From Mycobacterium sp. (GTDB taxonomy: Bacteria; Actinomycetota; Actinomycetes; Mycobacteriales; Mycobacteriaceae), in NCBI GenBank assembly GCA_020438865.1, contig JAGQTU010000038.1:3695-36409 (forward strand): a DNA stretch of 32,715 nucleotides, in the 5' to 3' direction. This document shows, piece by piece, positions 14,352 through 21,391 of this stretch. A program made the translations under genes and the position numbers. Below the pieces are notes generated by a model. It had not been told where the DNA came from. It made no database searches and worked only from the letters and a program-made list of their open reading frames with translations. How positions within the stretch are numbered: position 1 is the stretch's first letter; every line of letters begins with the position of its first letter.

Positions 14352-14927
14352 TCAGCCCCGACAGTAGGACCGGGTCGCCACGTCGAGGGCCTGCCGGTAC
14401 AGCGCGTCGAACCCGCGCGTGTCGGCGACCGTGTTCTTGGCGGCGCTCAGGGCGGCCGCACAGTCCGGCGACTGCAACACCGGCCACTGCCGGCCGATCT
14501 GGGCGACCATCTCGTGGTTGAGGCCGTCGATCACCGACCGTGATGCCGCGAGATCCGGTGCGCTGCCGGGTGCGGCGGACGGGTCGAACTTCCACCAGGA
14601 GAACCGGCTGTACTCGACGCCCTCGGTCGCGTTGATCTGGTCGGTGAAAACGGTCGTGGCGTAGTCGGGGGGCACGCCGATCGCCCGCGCGTCCGCGGTC
14701 ACCGCGGCGAGCACCTGCTGCACCCGGACCGGATCGGTGATGGGACCACCGGTCAACCACTTGTTGGCCGCGACGGCGTCGGCGGTCTGGAGGCGCTGCG
14801 CGGCGGCGTCGACGAGATCGGTGAGGTCCGACGGCGGCTCGGCCCGAGCAGGACCGGGGGGCAACGCGCCCAGGGCGGACAGCAGCACCGACACCACGAA
14901 CACCGCGCGACGAATCATGGTCACCAT
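14352..14927 (-). CDS. Secreted chorismate mutase, AroQ-gamma type
   Basis: Exported all-helical chorismate mutase (chorismate to prephenate), 191 residues, closely resembling M. tuberculosis Rv1885c. All six active-site residues known from that enzyme are present at a constant offset of four: Arg45, Lys56, Arg68, Thr101, Glu105 and Arg130, corresponding to Arg49, Lys60, Arg72, Thr105, Glu109 and Arg134. A Sec signal peptide covers about 1-29 (cleavage after GPARA). Two late Cys residues, in SPDCAAAL and SYCRG, match the known disulfide. ATG 14927 is used; ATG 14918 is equally possible. Why mycobacteria export this activity is not settled. Convergent with the DUF4331 gene and divergent from a methyltransferase 42 bp away. 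Confidence 0.93.
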   Translation of the reverse strand: MVTMIRRAVFVVSVLLSALGALPPGPARAEPPSDLTDLVDAAAQRLQTADAVAANKWLTGGPITDPVRVQQVLAAVTADARAIGVPPDYATTVFTDQINATEGVEYSRFSWWKFDPSAAPGSAPDLAASRSVIDGLNHEMVAQIGRQWPVLQSPDCAAALSAAKNTVADTRGFDALYRQALDVATRSYCRG

Positions 14928-14969
14928 GCTGCCGAATCATTGCCGCCGATACCGGGATTGGCGTTAACT

Positions 14970-15758
14970 GTGTCGGTGCCGGACTGGAGCGGCGAGGACT
15001 ACGGCCGGGTCAGCGCCCTGCAACGCAGCGTCGCCACCGAGACGCTGGCCGACCTCGTTCTCGACGGCACCGAATGGGTGCTCGACATCGGCTGCGGCGA
15101 CGGCTTTCTCACCCGCCAGATCGCCGCGCGGGTGCCGGACGGTTTCGTCGTCGGCGTGGACGCCTCACCGCGCATGGTCACCAGCGCACACGGCATTGAC
15201 GCCGACTCTGACAGCAAGGCGCCGGACGGCCCGGTATACCTGCGGGCGGATGCGCGCCGGCTGCCGTTCGGCCGTTGTTTCGACGTGGCGGTCTCGTTCA
15301 ACGCACTGCACTGGGTTCCGCAACTCGACGACGCGCTGAGCCAGATCGCCGCGGTGCTGCGGCCCGGGGGGCGGGCGGTGCTGCAGATGGTGTGCGCCGG
15401 TCGGCGCCCCAGCGTGGAGTCCACCGCGATGGACATCGCCCGCAGCGGCCGGTGGGCCGCGCACTTCCGCGACTTCAGCGCGCCGTTCCGGCACATCGAC
15501 CCCGCCGAGTTCGCCGAGACCGCGAATCGTGCTGGGCTCCAGGTCGACGGGCTGACCGTGCGCGACCGCGAATGGGACTTCGGGTCGCGGGACCAGTTCG
15601 AAGCGTGGTGCGTGGTGGGCTCAACCGCCTGGACCGACCGCCTGCCGGAGTCTGACCGGGCGGCATTCGTCGACGAGTTGGTCTCCACCTACCAGGTGAC
15701 GGCCGGTCGTCCCGGGCTGCTCCGCTTCCTGCAGATGCGGGGCGAACTACACCCGTGA
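14970..15758 (+). CDS. Class I SAM-dependent methyltransferase
   Basis: A 262-residue methyltransferase related to trans-aconitate methyltransferase and UbiE-like enzymes. Motif I is VLDIGCGDGFLT, motif II is VVGVDASPRMV, then an acidic DARRLPFG and the FDVAVSFNALHWV post-motif typical of small-molecule methyltransferases, followed by LRPGGRAVLQM. The C-terminal part (about 150-262) is helical and probably binds the acceptor. The start is GTG 14970 or 14976; homologues start just before the PDW segment. It converges on the PepA-like protease gene with 19 bp between. The substrate is not deducible. Confidence 0.85.
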   Translation: MSVPDWSGEDYGRVSALQRSVATETLADLVLDGTEWVLDIGCGDGFLTRQIAARVPDGFVVGVDASPRMVTSAHGIDADSDSKAPDGPVYLRADARRLPFGRCFDVAVSFNALHWVPQLDDALSQIAAVLRPGGRAVLQMVCAGRRPSVESTAMDIARSGRWAAHFRDFSAPFRHIDPAEFAETANRAGLQVDGLTVRDREWDFGSRDQFEAWCVVGSTAWTDRLPESDRAAFVDELVSTYQVTAGRPGLLRFLQMRGELHP

Positions 15759-15777
15759 CCACCGGTGTTCGGCTGAG

Positions 15778-16857
15778 TCAGCCCACCGGGCCCGCGGCCA
15801 GCACCACCGGGGCGCTGCGCGGAACACCGCCGCGGTCGATCCAGCTCAGCACGATGGTGTCACCGGGGTGTCGCTGGTCCATGATGTCGGACAGGTTCGA
15901 CGCGGAGTTGATCGGCACCCCGTCCACGGCGGTGATGACGTCGCCGCTGACCAGCCCGGCCCGGCGGGCCGGCGTGTCCGGAAGCACTTGGCGCACAACG
16001 GCTCCGCCGGAAGCGGCGTCGGAATCGGCGATACCGACGCCGATGAACGCGGTGGCCCCGATGTGAACGGTGTCGGACGCCGCCCCGGACCTGATCTGGT
16101 TGGCCACCGCCAGCGCCCGATCGATCGGGATGGCGAAACCCTCGCCACCGGTCACACCGCCCATCCGGTAGGTCAGGGTGGCGGCCACGGTGACGCCGAC
16201 GACCTGTCCGGCGCTGCTGACCAGCGGTCCGCCGGAGTCGCCGGGGCGGACGTCGGCGGCCACCCGAATCAGGTCGGTCAGTTCGCGTGCACCGCCCCCG
16301 GATTCATCGGAGGCCCGCACGAACGCGCCGAGCTCGGTCACGGTGCCGGGGGAGAAGCTGGGTGCGCCGCCGGCGCCGCCGGCGTTGCCGATCGCCGCGA
16401 TCGGATCGCCCACCGACACCGCCGACGCGGTGCCCAGGCTGGCCACCGGCAGGCCGCCGGCGCCGCGCAGCCGCACCAGCGCGATGTCGTTGGTGCGGTC
16501 GTAGCCGATGACGTCTACGGGATACGTGCGCCCGTCGGCGAGGCTGGTCGCGGTGATCTCGGTGGCGCCCTCGATCACGTGGTTGTTCGTCAGCACCTCG
16601 CCGCTGGGGTCCAGCACTATGCCGGTGCCTGCGCCGACTGCGCCCTGGTAGTCCAGCGTGGTGTTGATGTCGACCAGTCCGGGAGTGACCTGGCTGAGCA
16701 CCGCCGACTGATCCAGCGGAGCCAGCGGGGGCGCCAGGCGCAGCGGCGCGGCGACGGCCGGCGCGGCGACGAGCGCCGGCAGCAGCGCCACGGCGGCCAG
16801 CAGCGCGAACAGACGGCGCGCCGGGCGGGCCGTACGGGATCCAGACGTTGCGTCCAT
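15778..16857 (-). CDS. Secreted trypsin-like serine protease with PDZ domain, PepA/Mtb32A-like
   Basis: A 359-residue exported HtrA-type protease. A Sec signal peptide (about 1-37, ending AVAA) precedes a trypsin-like domain with the triad His93 (NNHVIEG), Asp124 (NDIALV) and Ser208 (PGDSGGP), then a C-terminal PDZ domain (about 265-350) containing GVGIADSDAASGG and AGLVSGDVITAVDG. VGAGTGIVLDPSGEVLTNNHVI is a close match to M. tuberculosis PepA (Rv0125, antigen Mtb32A). The role is inferred to be envelope protein quality control or antigen-like secretion. It could be one of several paralogues, so the symbol is left blank. The start codon lies against the left end of the next gene's upstream region. 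Confidence 0.9.
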   Translation of the reverse strand: MDATSGSRTARPARRLFALLAAVALLPALVAAPAVAAPLRLAPPLAPLDQSAVLSQVTPGLVDINTTLDYQGAVGAGTGIVLDPSGEVLTNNHVIEGATEITATSLADGRTYPVDVIGYDRTNDIALVRLRGAGGLPVASLGTASAVSVGDPIAAIGNAGGAGGAPSFSPGTVTELGAFVRASDESGGGARELTDLIRVAADVRPGDSGGPLVSSAGQVVGVTVAATLTYRMGGVTGGEGFAIPIDRALAVANQIRSGAASDTVHIGATAFIGVGIADSDAASGGAVVRQVLPDTPARRAGLVSGDVITAVDGVPINSASNLSDIMDQRHPGDTIVLSWIDRGGVPRSAPVVLAAGPVG

Positions 16858-17008
16858 GAGTCAACTGTGCCCGAAAACTGACGGGTTGGGCGATTTCGGC
16901 GCGTTGACCGCAGGTCAGCGCGCCGTGGTGTTTCGTAGCTCACAGTTTCGGGCAGTCGGTTTCCAACGCCATGCGCATCGAATTCCCCGAGCAGAACGGA
17001 CCCGGATT

Positions 17009-17266
17009 GTGACCGGTTCAGAACGCGAACGTCAGGCAGCCGATCCGCCGCGCACCACGCAACCGGCGACCGAGAAGCCAGCGCCCAGCGAGGAGGCCAG
17101 GGCCAAGGCCACAGAGATGGCCAAGGCTTACGAGGAGCGGCCCACCGCGGTGCTACCCGGATCGAACCGCACCGTCACCGGAACCGCCGTCAACGCTTGG
17201 CTCGACGACGAGGGCAATCCAATTTACGGCGACGACAACAAGTCTCGGCCCGGCGAGCGGACCTGA
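17009..17266 (+). CDS. Small conserved mycobacterial protein, disordered N-terminus
   Basis: An 85-residue hydrophilic protein. The first half (about 1-40) is rich in Glu, Ala, Pro and Arg and probably disordered. The second half reads AYEERPTAVLPGSNRTVTGT then AVNAWLDDEGNPIYGDD, which looks like a short conserved beta motif seen in other small mycobacterial proteins. No signal peptide, membrane segment or catalytic motif. The start GTG 17009 is a guess; an ATG at the middle (near 17118) would leave only the conserved half. It lies upstream of the mycolic acid methyltransferase gene, 101 bp away. Function unknown. Confidence 0.55.
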   Translation: MTGSERERQAADPPRTTQPATEKPAPSEEARAKATEMAKAYEERPTAVLPGSNRTVTGTAVNAWLDDEGNPIYGDDNKSRPGERT

Positions 17267-17298
17267 CCCCCGTTCGGTCCAGTACGCTACGAGGGTCG

Positions 17299-17329
17299 CC
17301 CCCGCGGGAGCGCGGCGGTCTCGCGGGGG
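17299..17329 (+). terminator. GC-rich stem-loop between the 17009 gene and the mycolic acid methyltransferase gene
   Basis: The left arm 17299-17309 and right arm 17319-17329 pair over 11 positions, with eight GC pairs CCCCCGCG/CGCGGGGG, a G-U wobble and two more pairs, closing a 9-nt loop. No U tract follows, so it would be a non-canonical mycobacterial terminator. Because it may lie downstream of TACGCT (17283-17288), it could instead be a structured 5' leader of the downstream gene. Confidence 0.45.
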
Positions 17330-17367
17330 TGGGCCACACATCACTGACGCATCAGAACGGAACCACT

Positions 17368-18246
17368 GTGGCCGACTCATCCACGCAGAAACTCGAACCC
17401 AACTTCGAGGACATTCAGCACCACTACGACCTGTCGGACGACTTCTACCGGCTGTTCCTCGACGCCACGCAGACCTACAGCTGCGCATACTTCGAGCGCG
17501 ACGACATGTCCCTGGAACAGGCACAGCTGGCCAAGATCGACCTGTCGCTGTCCAAGTTGGACCTCCAGCCCGGCATGACGCTGCTCGACATCGGCTGCGG
17601 CTGGGGCGCCACCATGAAACGGGCGGTGCAACGCTACGACGTCGACGTCGTCGGCCTGACATTGAGCAAGAACCAGGCCCTGCACGTCCAGGACCTGCTC
17701 CACGACGACGAAAGCCCCCGGACCACGCGGGTTCTGCTGGAGGGCTGGGAACAGTTCCACGAGCCGGTGGACCGGATCGTATCCATCGGGGCCTTCGAGC
17801 ACTTCGGGCGCGCGCGCTACACCGGGTTCTTCAAGCTGGCCTACGACATCCTGCCCGCCGACGGCGTGATGATGCTGCACACCATCATCCGGCCCAGCGA
17901 CGAGGAATTCGCCGAACGCGGCCTCCCGCTGACCATGCGGCACCTGCGGTTCTTCAAATTCATCATGGACGAGATCTTCCCGGGCGGTGATCTGCCGCAG
18001 GCCAAGGATGTCGCGGAGCACGCCGGCGCCGCCGGCTTCAACCTCACCCGGGTCCAGTCGCTGCGGATGCACTACGCGCGCACCCTGGACACCTGGTCGG
18101 CCGCGCTCGAGGCCAACCGGGACGAAGCGATCGCGATGCAGTCCGTCGAGGTCTACGACCGGTACATGCGGTACCTCACCGGCTGCGCGGACCTGTTCCG
18201 CGACGGCTACACCGACGTCTGCCAGTTCACCCTCACCAAGGGCTGA
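17368..18246 (+). CDS. Mycolic acid cyclopropane/methyl synthase, CmaA1/PcaA-like
   Basis: A 292-residue SAM-dependent enzyme that methylates the double bond of the meromycolate chain to form cyclopropane or methyl branches on mycolic acids. The SAM motif is LLDIGCGWGATMK (73-84). All the carbonate-pocket residues known from CmaA1 are present at offset +4: Cys39, Glu144, His171 and Tyr236 for Cys35, Glu140, His167 and Tyr232. YDLSDDFYRLFLD, ERDDM, TGCADLFRDGYTDVCQFTL and EIFPGG are family hallmarks. Overall it is closest to CmaA1 as I recall it, but CmaA, MmaA, PcaA and UmaA cannot be separated by eye. GTG 17368 is used. It stands alone rather than in an mmaA cluster. Confidence 0.92.
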   Translation: MADSSTQKLEPNFEDIQHHYDLSDDFYRLFLDATQTYSCAYFERDDMSLEQAQLAKIDLSLSKLDLQPGMTLLDIGCGWGATMKRAVQRYDVDVVGLTLSKNQALHVQDLLHDDESPRTTRVLLEGWEQFHEPVDRIVSIGAFEHFGRARYTGFFKLAYDILPADGVMMLHTIIRPSDEEFAERGLPLTMRHLRFFKFIMDEIFPGGDLPQAKDVAEHAGAAGFNLTRVQSLRMHYARTLDTWSAALEANRDEAIAMQSVEVYDRYMRYLTGCADLFRDGYTDVCQFTLTKG

Positions 18247-18280
18247 CCGGCCGCCGTCGGCGAACGTCTGGGCCGGTCGG

Positions 18281-18286
18281 TACGGT
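18281..18286 (+). promoter_or_regulatory. -10 element before the 18293 small frame
   Basis: TACGGT ends 6 nt before ATG 18293, again without a Shine-Dalgarno sequence. It would start a leaderless message covering the small frame and the 18410 gene. Confidence 0.4.
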
Positions 18287-18292
18287 GTTGGC

Positions 18293-18394
18293 ATGCGCGC
18301 GAGCAGCAACGCCGGCACAGGGGAGTGGAATGCAACGGGCAACTGCGCGGGGGCGGCGGCGGTCGCGGCGTTGCGCCCCGCTGACCTGATCTGA
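18293..18394 (+). CDS. Possible leaderless 33-residue upstream reading frame
   Basis: ATG 18293 follows TACGGT by 6 nt. The 33-codon frame (starting MRASSNAGTGEW) is Ala-rich with one Cys and ends at TGA 18392. In the same frame 15 nt later lies the TTG proposed as start of the membrane protein gene. It could be a regulatory leader peptide, a reinitiation device or a chance frame at a real transcription start. There is no homology support. Confidence 0.3.
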   Translation: MRASSNAGTGEWNATGNCAGAAAVAALRPADLI

Positions 18395-18409
18395 ACTGAG
18401 CGGACAGCC

Positions 18410-18976
18410 TTGACCCGGACGGGAATCCACTCACGTCCCGCGGTGCTGCTCATCGCGGCCGCACTGCTGCTGTGCCTGGTGCTCGGATCGAGTTTCATTG
18501 TGCTGCACCGGCTTCGGGACCTGCGCGGCGTCGCGGTGGAAGCGCCCGCCCATCCACTCACCGATGAGCAGGCCCGGCAACAGGTCGTCGAGCCCGCGCG
18601 GCAATTCGTCGAGGCCGGCAGGCTCGACCAGGCTGCGGCCACCTACATGCTGCTGTCTTGCACCAACAAGCAGGACCCGCCCTACCAGGGTGCGGTGTAC
18701 CTCGACTTCGGCCTGCCCGCCCCGGGGGAGACGCGGCGGTACTTCGACCGGATCGACGCGGCGATGACCGCGCGCGGCTGGTCGGTTGCGCTTCCGCCGA
18801 GCGGCCACCCCGGCGGCCGCACCCTGACCAAGGACGGGGTGACCGCTGTCTACTACCCCAACCTCGACGTCCCCGGCCGGGGCGTACTGCAGCTGTACGG
18901 GGAGTGCCGCAACGTCACCGATCACCGCGCCGACCCCACCGGCTGGGTCGACATCACTTCCGCGCTGCGCCGCTGA
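18410..18976 (+). CDS. Membrane-anchored extracytoplasmic protein of unknown function
   Basis: A 188-residue protein with one N-terminal membrane helix (about 11-31, AVLLIAAALLLCLVLGSSFIV) and an exported domain. The domain has an opening helix region (HPLTDEQARQQVVEPARQFV), a Cys pair in MLLSCTNKQD and LYGECRNVTD, a HPGGRTLTKDGV turn and a TAVYYPNLDVPGRG strand. Layout and the Cys pair resemble mycobacterial LppJ-type proteins, though no lipobox is present. The start TTG 18410 has GAGCGGA upstream; GTG 18443 would cut into the membrane helix. The fdxA gene follows but has its own control site. Function unknown. Confidence 0.65.
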   Translation: MTRTGIHSRPAVLLIAAALLLCLVLGSSFIVLHRLRDLRGVAVEAPAHPLTDEQARQQVVEPARQFVEAGRLDQAAATYMLLSCTNKQDPPYQGAVYLDFGLPAPGETRRYFDRIDAAMTARGWSVALPPSGHPGGRTLTKDGVTAVYYPNLDVPGRGVLQLYGECRNVTDHRADPTGWVDITSALRR

Positions 18977-19014
18977 TACCCCCTGACCAGGCAAATCACC
19001 CGCGGTCCCGGAAA

Positions 19015-19034
19015 TACGGGACTTTGGTCCCCGA
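19015..19034 (+). promoter_or_regulatory. DosR-like box upstream of fdxA
   Basis: TACGGGACTTTGGTCCCCGA agrees with the 20-bp DosR consensus TTSGGGACTWWAGTCCCSAA at 17 positions and is nearly palindromic around GGGAC/GTCCC. Its centre is about 65 nt before ATG 19090, a usual distance for DosR activation. fdxA is a known member of the hypoxia regulon in M. tuberculosis, which supports the call. A further GGTCCCGGAA at 19004-19013 looks like a half-site. Confidence 0.75.
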
Positions 19035-19089
19035 CGTGGCGGGCCTTCGACCCGTGTCTGCAACGCCGGGTTACAGATAAGCTGCCGCC

Positions 19090-19434
19090 ATGGCTTATGT
19101 GATCAGCAGTGCGTGTGTCGATGTCAAGCACAAGTCCTGCGCAGCAGAGTGCCCGGTGGACTGCATCTACGAGGGCGATCGCACGATGTACATCAATCCC
19201 GAAGAATGCGTGGACTGCGGCGCCTGCAAGCTCCTGTGCGAGGTCGGCGCGATCTACTACGAGGGCGACCTGCCCGAGAGTGAGAAGAAGTTCCAGGCGG
19301 ACAACGCCGCCTTCTTCAAGGAGATCCTGCCCGGCCGCGAGGCTCCGATCGGAACCCCCGGCAGCGCAAGCGATTTCGGCGCCACCGGAGTCGACACCCC
19401 GATGGTGGCGGCGCTTCCGCACAACGCAGGCTGA
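19090..19434 (+). CDS. fdxA: Seven-iron ferredoxin FdxA
   Basis: A 114-residue bacterial ferredoxin with one [3Fe-4S] and one [4Fe-4S] cluster, an electron carrier for redox enzymes under low oxygen. By comparison with Azotobacter ferredoxin I the 3Fe ligands are Cys9, Cys17 and Cys50, the 4Fe ligands Cys21, Cys40, Cys43 and Cys46, and Cys25 is free. The C-terminal extension, with DNAAFF and PGREAPIGTPGS and VDTPMVAALP, matches the M. tuberculosis DosR-regulated FdxA (Rv2007c) rather than FdxC. It is a single gene behind a DosR-like box. The usual Cys-Pro after the last ligand is Cys-Glu here, also a departure seen in FdxA relatives (Cys-Arg). Confidence 0.92.
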   Translation: MAYVISSACVDVKHKSCAAECPVDCIYEGDRTMYINPEECVDCGACKLLCEVGAIYYEGDLPESEKKFQADNAAFFKEILPGREAPIGTPGSASDFGATGVDTPMVAALPHNAG

Positions 19435-19459
19435 CCCCCCTCGGGCCGCGGCCGGACCG

Positions 19460-19828
19460 TCAGGCGCCGGTCGGGCCCGCCGCGTCGGCGAACTCACAGA
19501 ACGCCTGGTAGGCCCGGGCACCGTAGATGGTGGCCGGGCCGCCGTTCATCATGATGGCCACCCCGATCGCCTCGGCCGCCTCCTCCCTGCCGGCGCCGGC
19601 GCGGGCCGCGCCGCGCGCATGCGAGGCGATACAGCCGTCGCAGCCGTGCACCACGCCGATGACCATCGCCATCAACTCCTTGACCTTGGTGTCCAGCGCC
19701 CCGGCACCCAGCGCCGCTCCGCTGAGGTCGTTGAAGGCTTGATAGACACCCGGGATCATCTGCCGCAGTTCCCGATGCTGGGGACGCAGGTCGTCGAGGA
19801 CTTGGTGGTTGTGGCCGCGTTCTGACAT
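19460..19828 (-). CDS. Carboxymuconolactone decarboxylase/AhpD-like protein
   Basis: A 122-residue all-helical protein with the AhpD-type redox centre: Glu51 (KVKELMAM), Cys63-x-x-Cys66 (HGCDGCIASH) and His70, with the spacing of the peroxidase proton-relay. It should reduce peroxides through a thiol pair, or be an uncharacterised CMD-family protein. The rest, GREEAAEAIGVAIMMNGGPATIYG, is standard for the group. ATG 19828 has TAGGCT six nt upstream. It converges on fdxA with 25 bp between, placing two redox proteins tail to tail. True lactone decarboxylation is unlikely given the CxxC. Confidence 0.88.
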   Translation of the reverse strand: MSERGHNHQVLDDLRPQHRELRQMIPGVYQAFNDLSGAALGAGALDTKVKELMAMVIGVVHGCDGCIASHARGAARAGAGREEAAEAIGVAIMMNGGPATIYGARAYQAFCEFADAAGPTGA

Positions 19829-19834
19829 GGCCGT

Positions 19835-19840
19835 AGCCTA
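19835..19840 (-). promoter_or_regulatory. -10 element for a leaderless AhpD-like transcript
   Basis: TAGGCT on the minus strand ends 6 nt before ATG 19828. The remaining 245 bp up to the next gene's start are non-coding and must also hold that gene's promoter. Confidence 0.5.
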
Positions 19841-20085
19841 TGCCCCTTGCGGTATCGCGAACTGGCCTTTTGCGGTGTGAGCTGCCCGACATCGTGTCAT
19901 CGCATCGCCCCCGCGACGATTCCGGGCCGCATTCGTTAGCTGCTGACAACCCACGCAGGTAGGCTCCGACGCGGAGGTCGATCGCGACCATGCCGCCCCG
20001 GGGCGCAGCATTCCGACGAAGTACCGCAGGCGCCGGTCTGCGCGCGTGCCGCAACCGGGAACCGGGGCAGGAGAGGAGTGCTGGA

Positions 20086-21312
20086 GTGGACACCGTCCTG
20101 GGACTGTCGATGACGCCGACGACCGTCGGTCTCGTCCTGGTCGAAGGCGACGGCCGCGACGGCACGACGATGGACCACGACGCGTTCGATATTCGCCGCG
20201 GCGGGTTCAGCCCGGTCACCACGTCGGAGTACGTGGCCGAGGCGCTGTCGCGCACCCGGGCGATCGCGGGTGGTCAGCAGCTGCAGTCGATCGGCGTGAC
20301 CTGGAGCGACGACGCCGCCATCGAGGCCTCACTGTTGCTGGATTCGCTCGCCGACTACGGCTTTCGCAATGTCGTGCCGATCCGGCTGCCGGAGGCCACC
20401 GAGGCGTTCGCCCGCGGCATCGGTGAGGTCATCGGCTCCGACGTCACGTCGGTCTGCGTGGTCGAACCCGAGGGCGCGGTCGCGCTGGTGGTGGACTCCC
20501 GGCAGAACACCGTCCGCTCCGCGGTCAACTACGAACTGGAGACCGACCACGACCTGACCCGCTGGCTCTCGGAGGTGGTCAACCGGGACGGCTGGCACCC
20601 CGACGGGCTGGTGCTGTTGGGGTCCGGCGAGGACCTCGACGAGATCGCCCGGCACCTGGAACTGATGCTGGGCGTCCCGGTCTTCGCCCCGGCCGAAGCC
20701 GAGCTGGCCCTGGCCCGCGGCGCCGCGCTGGCGTCGGTCAACAGCATCGGCCTGCTGGACGATCCGGTGTTCGCGGCCTTCCCGTATCGCCCGAAGCGGC
20801 GGCGGATGCCGAAGGCCCAGGCCCTCGGCCTGTCCATGCTGATCGGCGGGGCGGCGACCTTCGTGGTGTCCGCGTCGGTGGCCGTCGGGCTGGCGCTGTT
20901 GCCCGATTCCAGCCCGGCGACCGACCAGCGTCCGATGGTCGAGAACGCCGAGACGCCCGCCGTCCGACCTGCCGCAGTGCCGGTGCTGCCCGCCCCGCCA
21001 CCGCAGGTGCTGACCCCGCCCCCGGCGGAGCCGGTACTCCCGGCACCGCCGCCGGAGACGATGTCGGAAGCGGTGCCGGAGGCGGCCCAGACCGAGGAGC
21101 CAGCCGCCTCAGGGCCCGCCCAAGTGCCCACCGAGCCGCCTGCCGCCTCGCCCGTCCAGCCGGCTGCCCCGCCGCCGATGGTCGCGGTGCCTGCCGCGCC
21201 GCCGGTGGTCCAGGCGCCCACGGTTCCGCCGGTGCCCGGCAAGCCGTCGCTGCGCGAGCGAATCCTGCGGCACCTGCCCGGCCTGCACGCCAACCTGCCG
21301 GACGCGGGCTGA
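20086..21312 (+). CDS. DUF7159-type membrane protein with ASKHA-like head and Pro-rich tail
   Basis: A 408-residue protein of a type apparently confined to mycobacteria; I recall Rv0312 as a relative. Residues 1-235 form a soluble N-terminal domain beginning VDTVLGLSMTPTTVGLVLVEG, whose Gly/Thr pattern resembles the phosphate-1 strand of actin-like ASKHA folds, with a repeat of the pattern near SVCVVEPEGAVALVV. A single membrane helix follows (about 245-270), then a 130-residue Pro/Ala/Val-rich tail and a short basic end. This suggests a cytoplasmic head anchored to the membrane with an extended periplasmic tail. GTG 20086 follows GGAGAGGA. Activity and partners are unknown; the ASKHA comparison is mine. 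Confidence 0.78.
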   Translation: MDTVLGLSMTPTTVGLVLVEGDGRDGTTMDHDAFDIRRGGFSPVTTSEYVAEALSRTRAIAGGQQLQSIGVTWSDDAAIEASLLLDSLADYGFRNVVPIRLPEATEAFARGIGEVIGSDVTSVCVVEPEGAVALVVDSRQNTVRSAVNYELETDHDLTRWLSEVVNRDGWHPDGLVLLGSGEDLDEIARHLELMLGVPVFAPAEAELALARGAALASVNSIGLLDDPVFAAFPYRPKRRRMPKAQALGLSMLIGGAATFVVSASVAVGLALLPDSSPATDQRPMVENAETPAVRPAAVPVLPAPPPQVLTPPPAEPVLPAPPPETMSEAVPEAAQTEEPAASGPAQVPTEPPAASPVQPAAPPPMVAVPAAPPVVQAPTVPPVPGKPSLRERILRHLPGLHANLPDAG

Positions 21313-21391
21313 ATTCCCGCGTTGCTGTGCTGGACACCACCGACCAATTAGACTGGTAGTTTGCTGCTCGCCCACAACAGGACGGAAGCCA

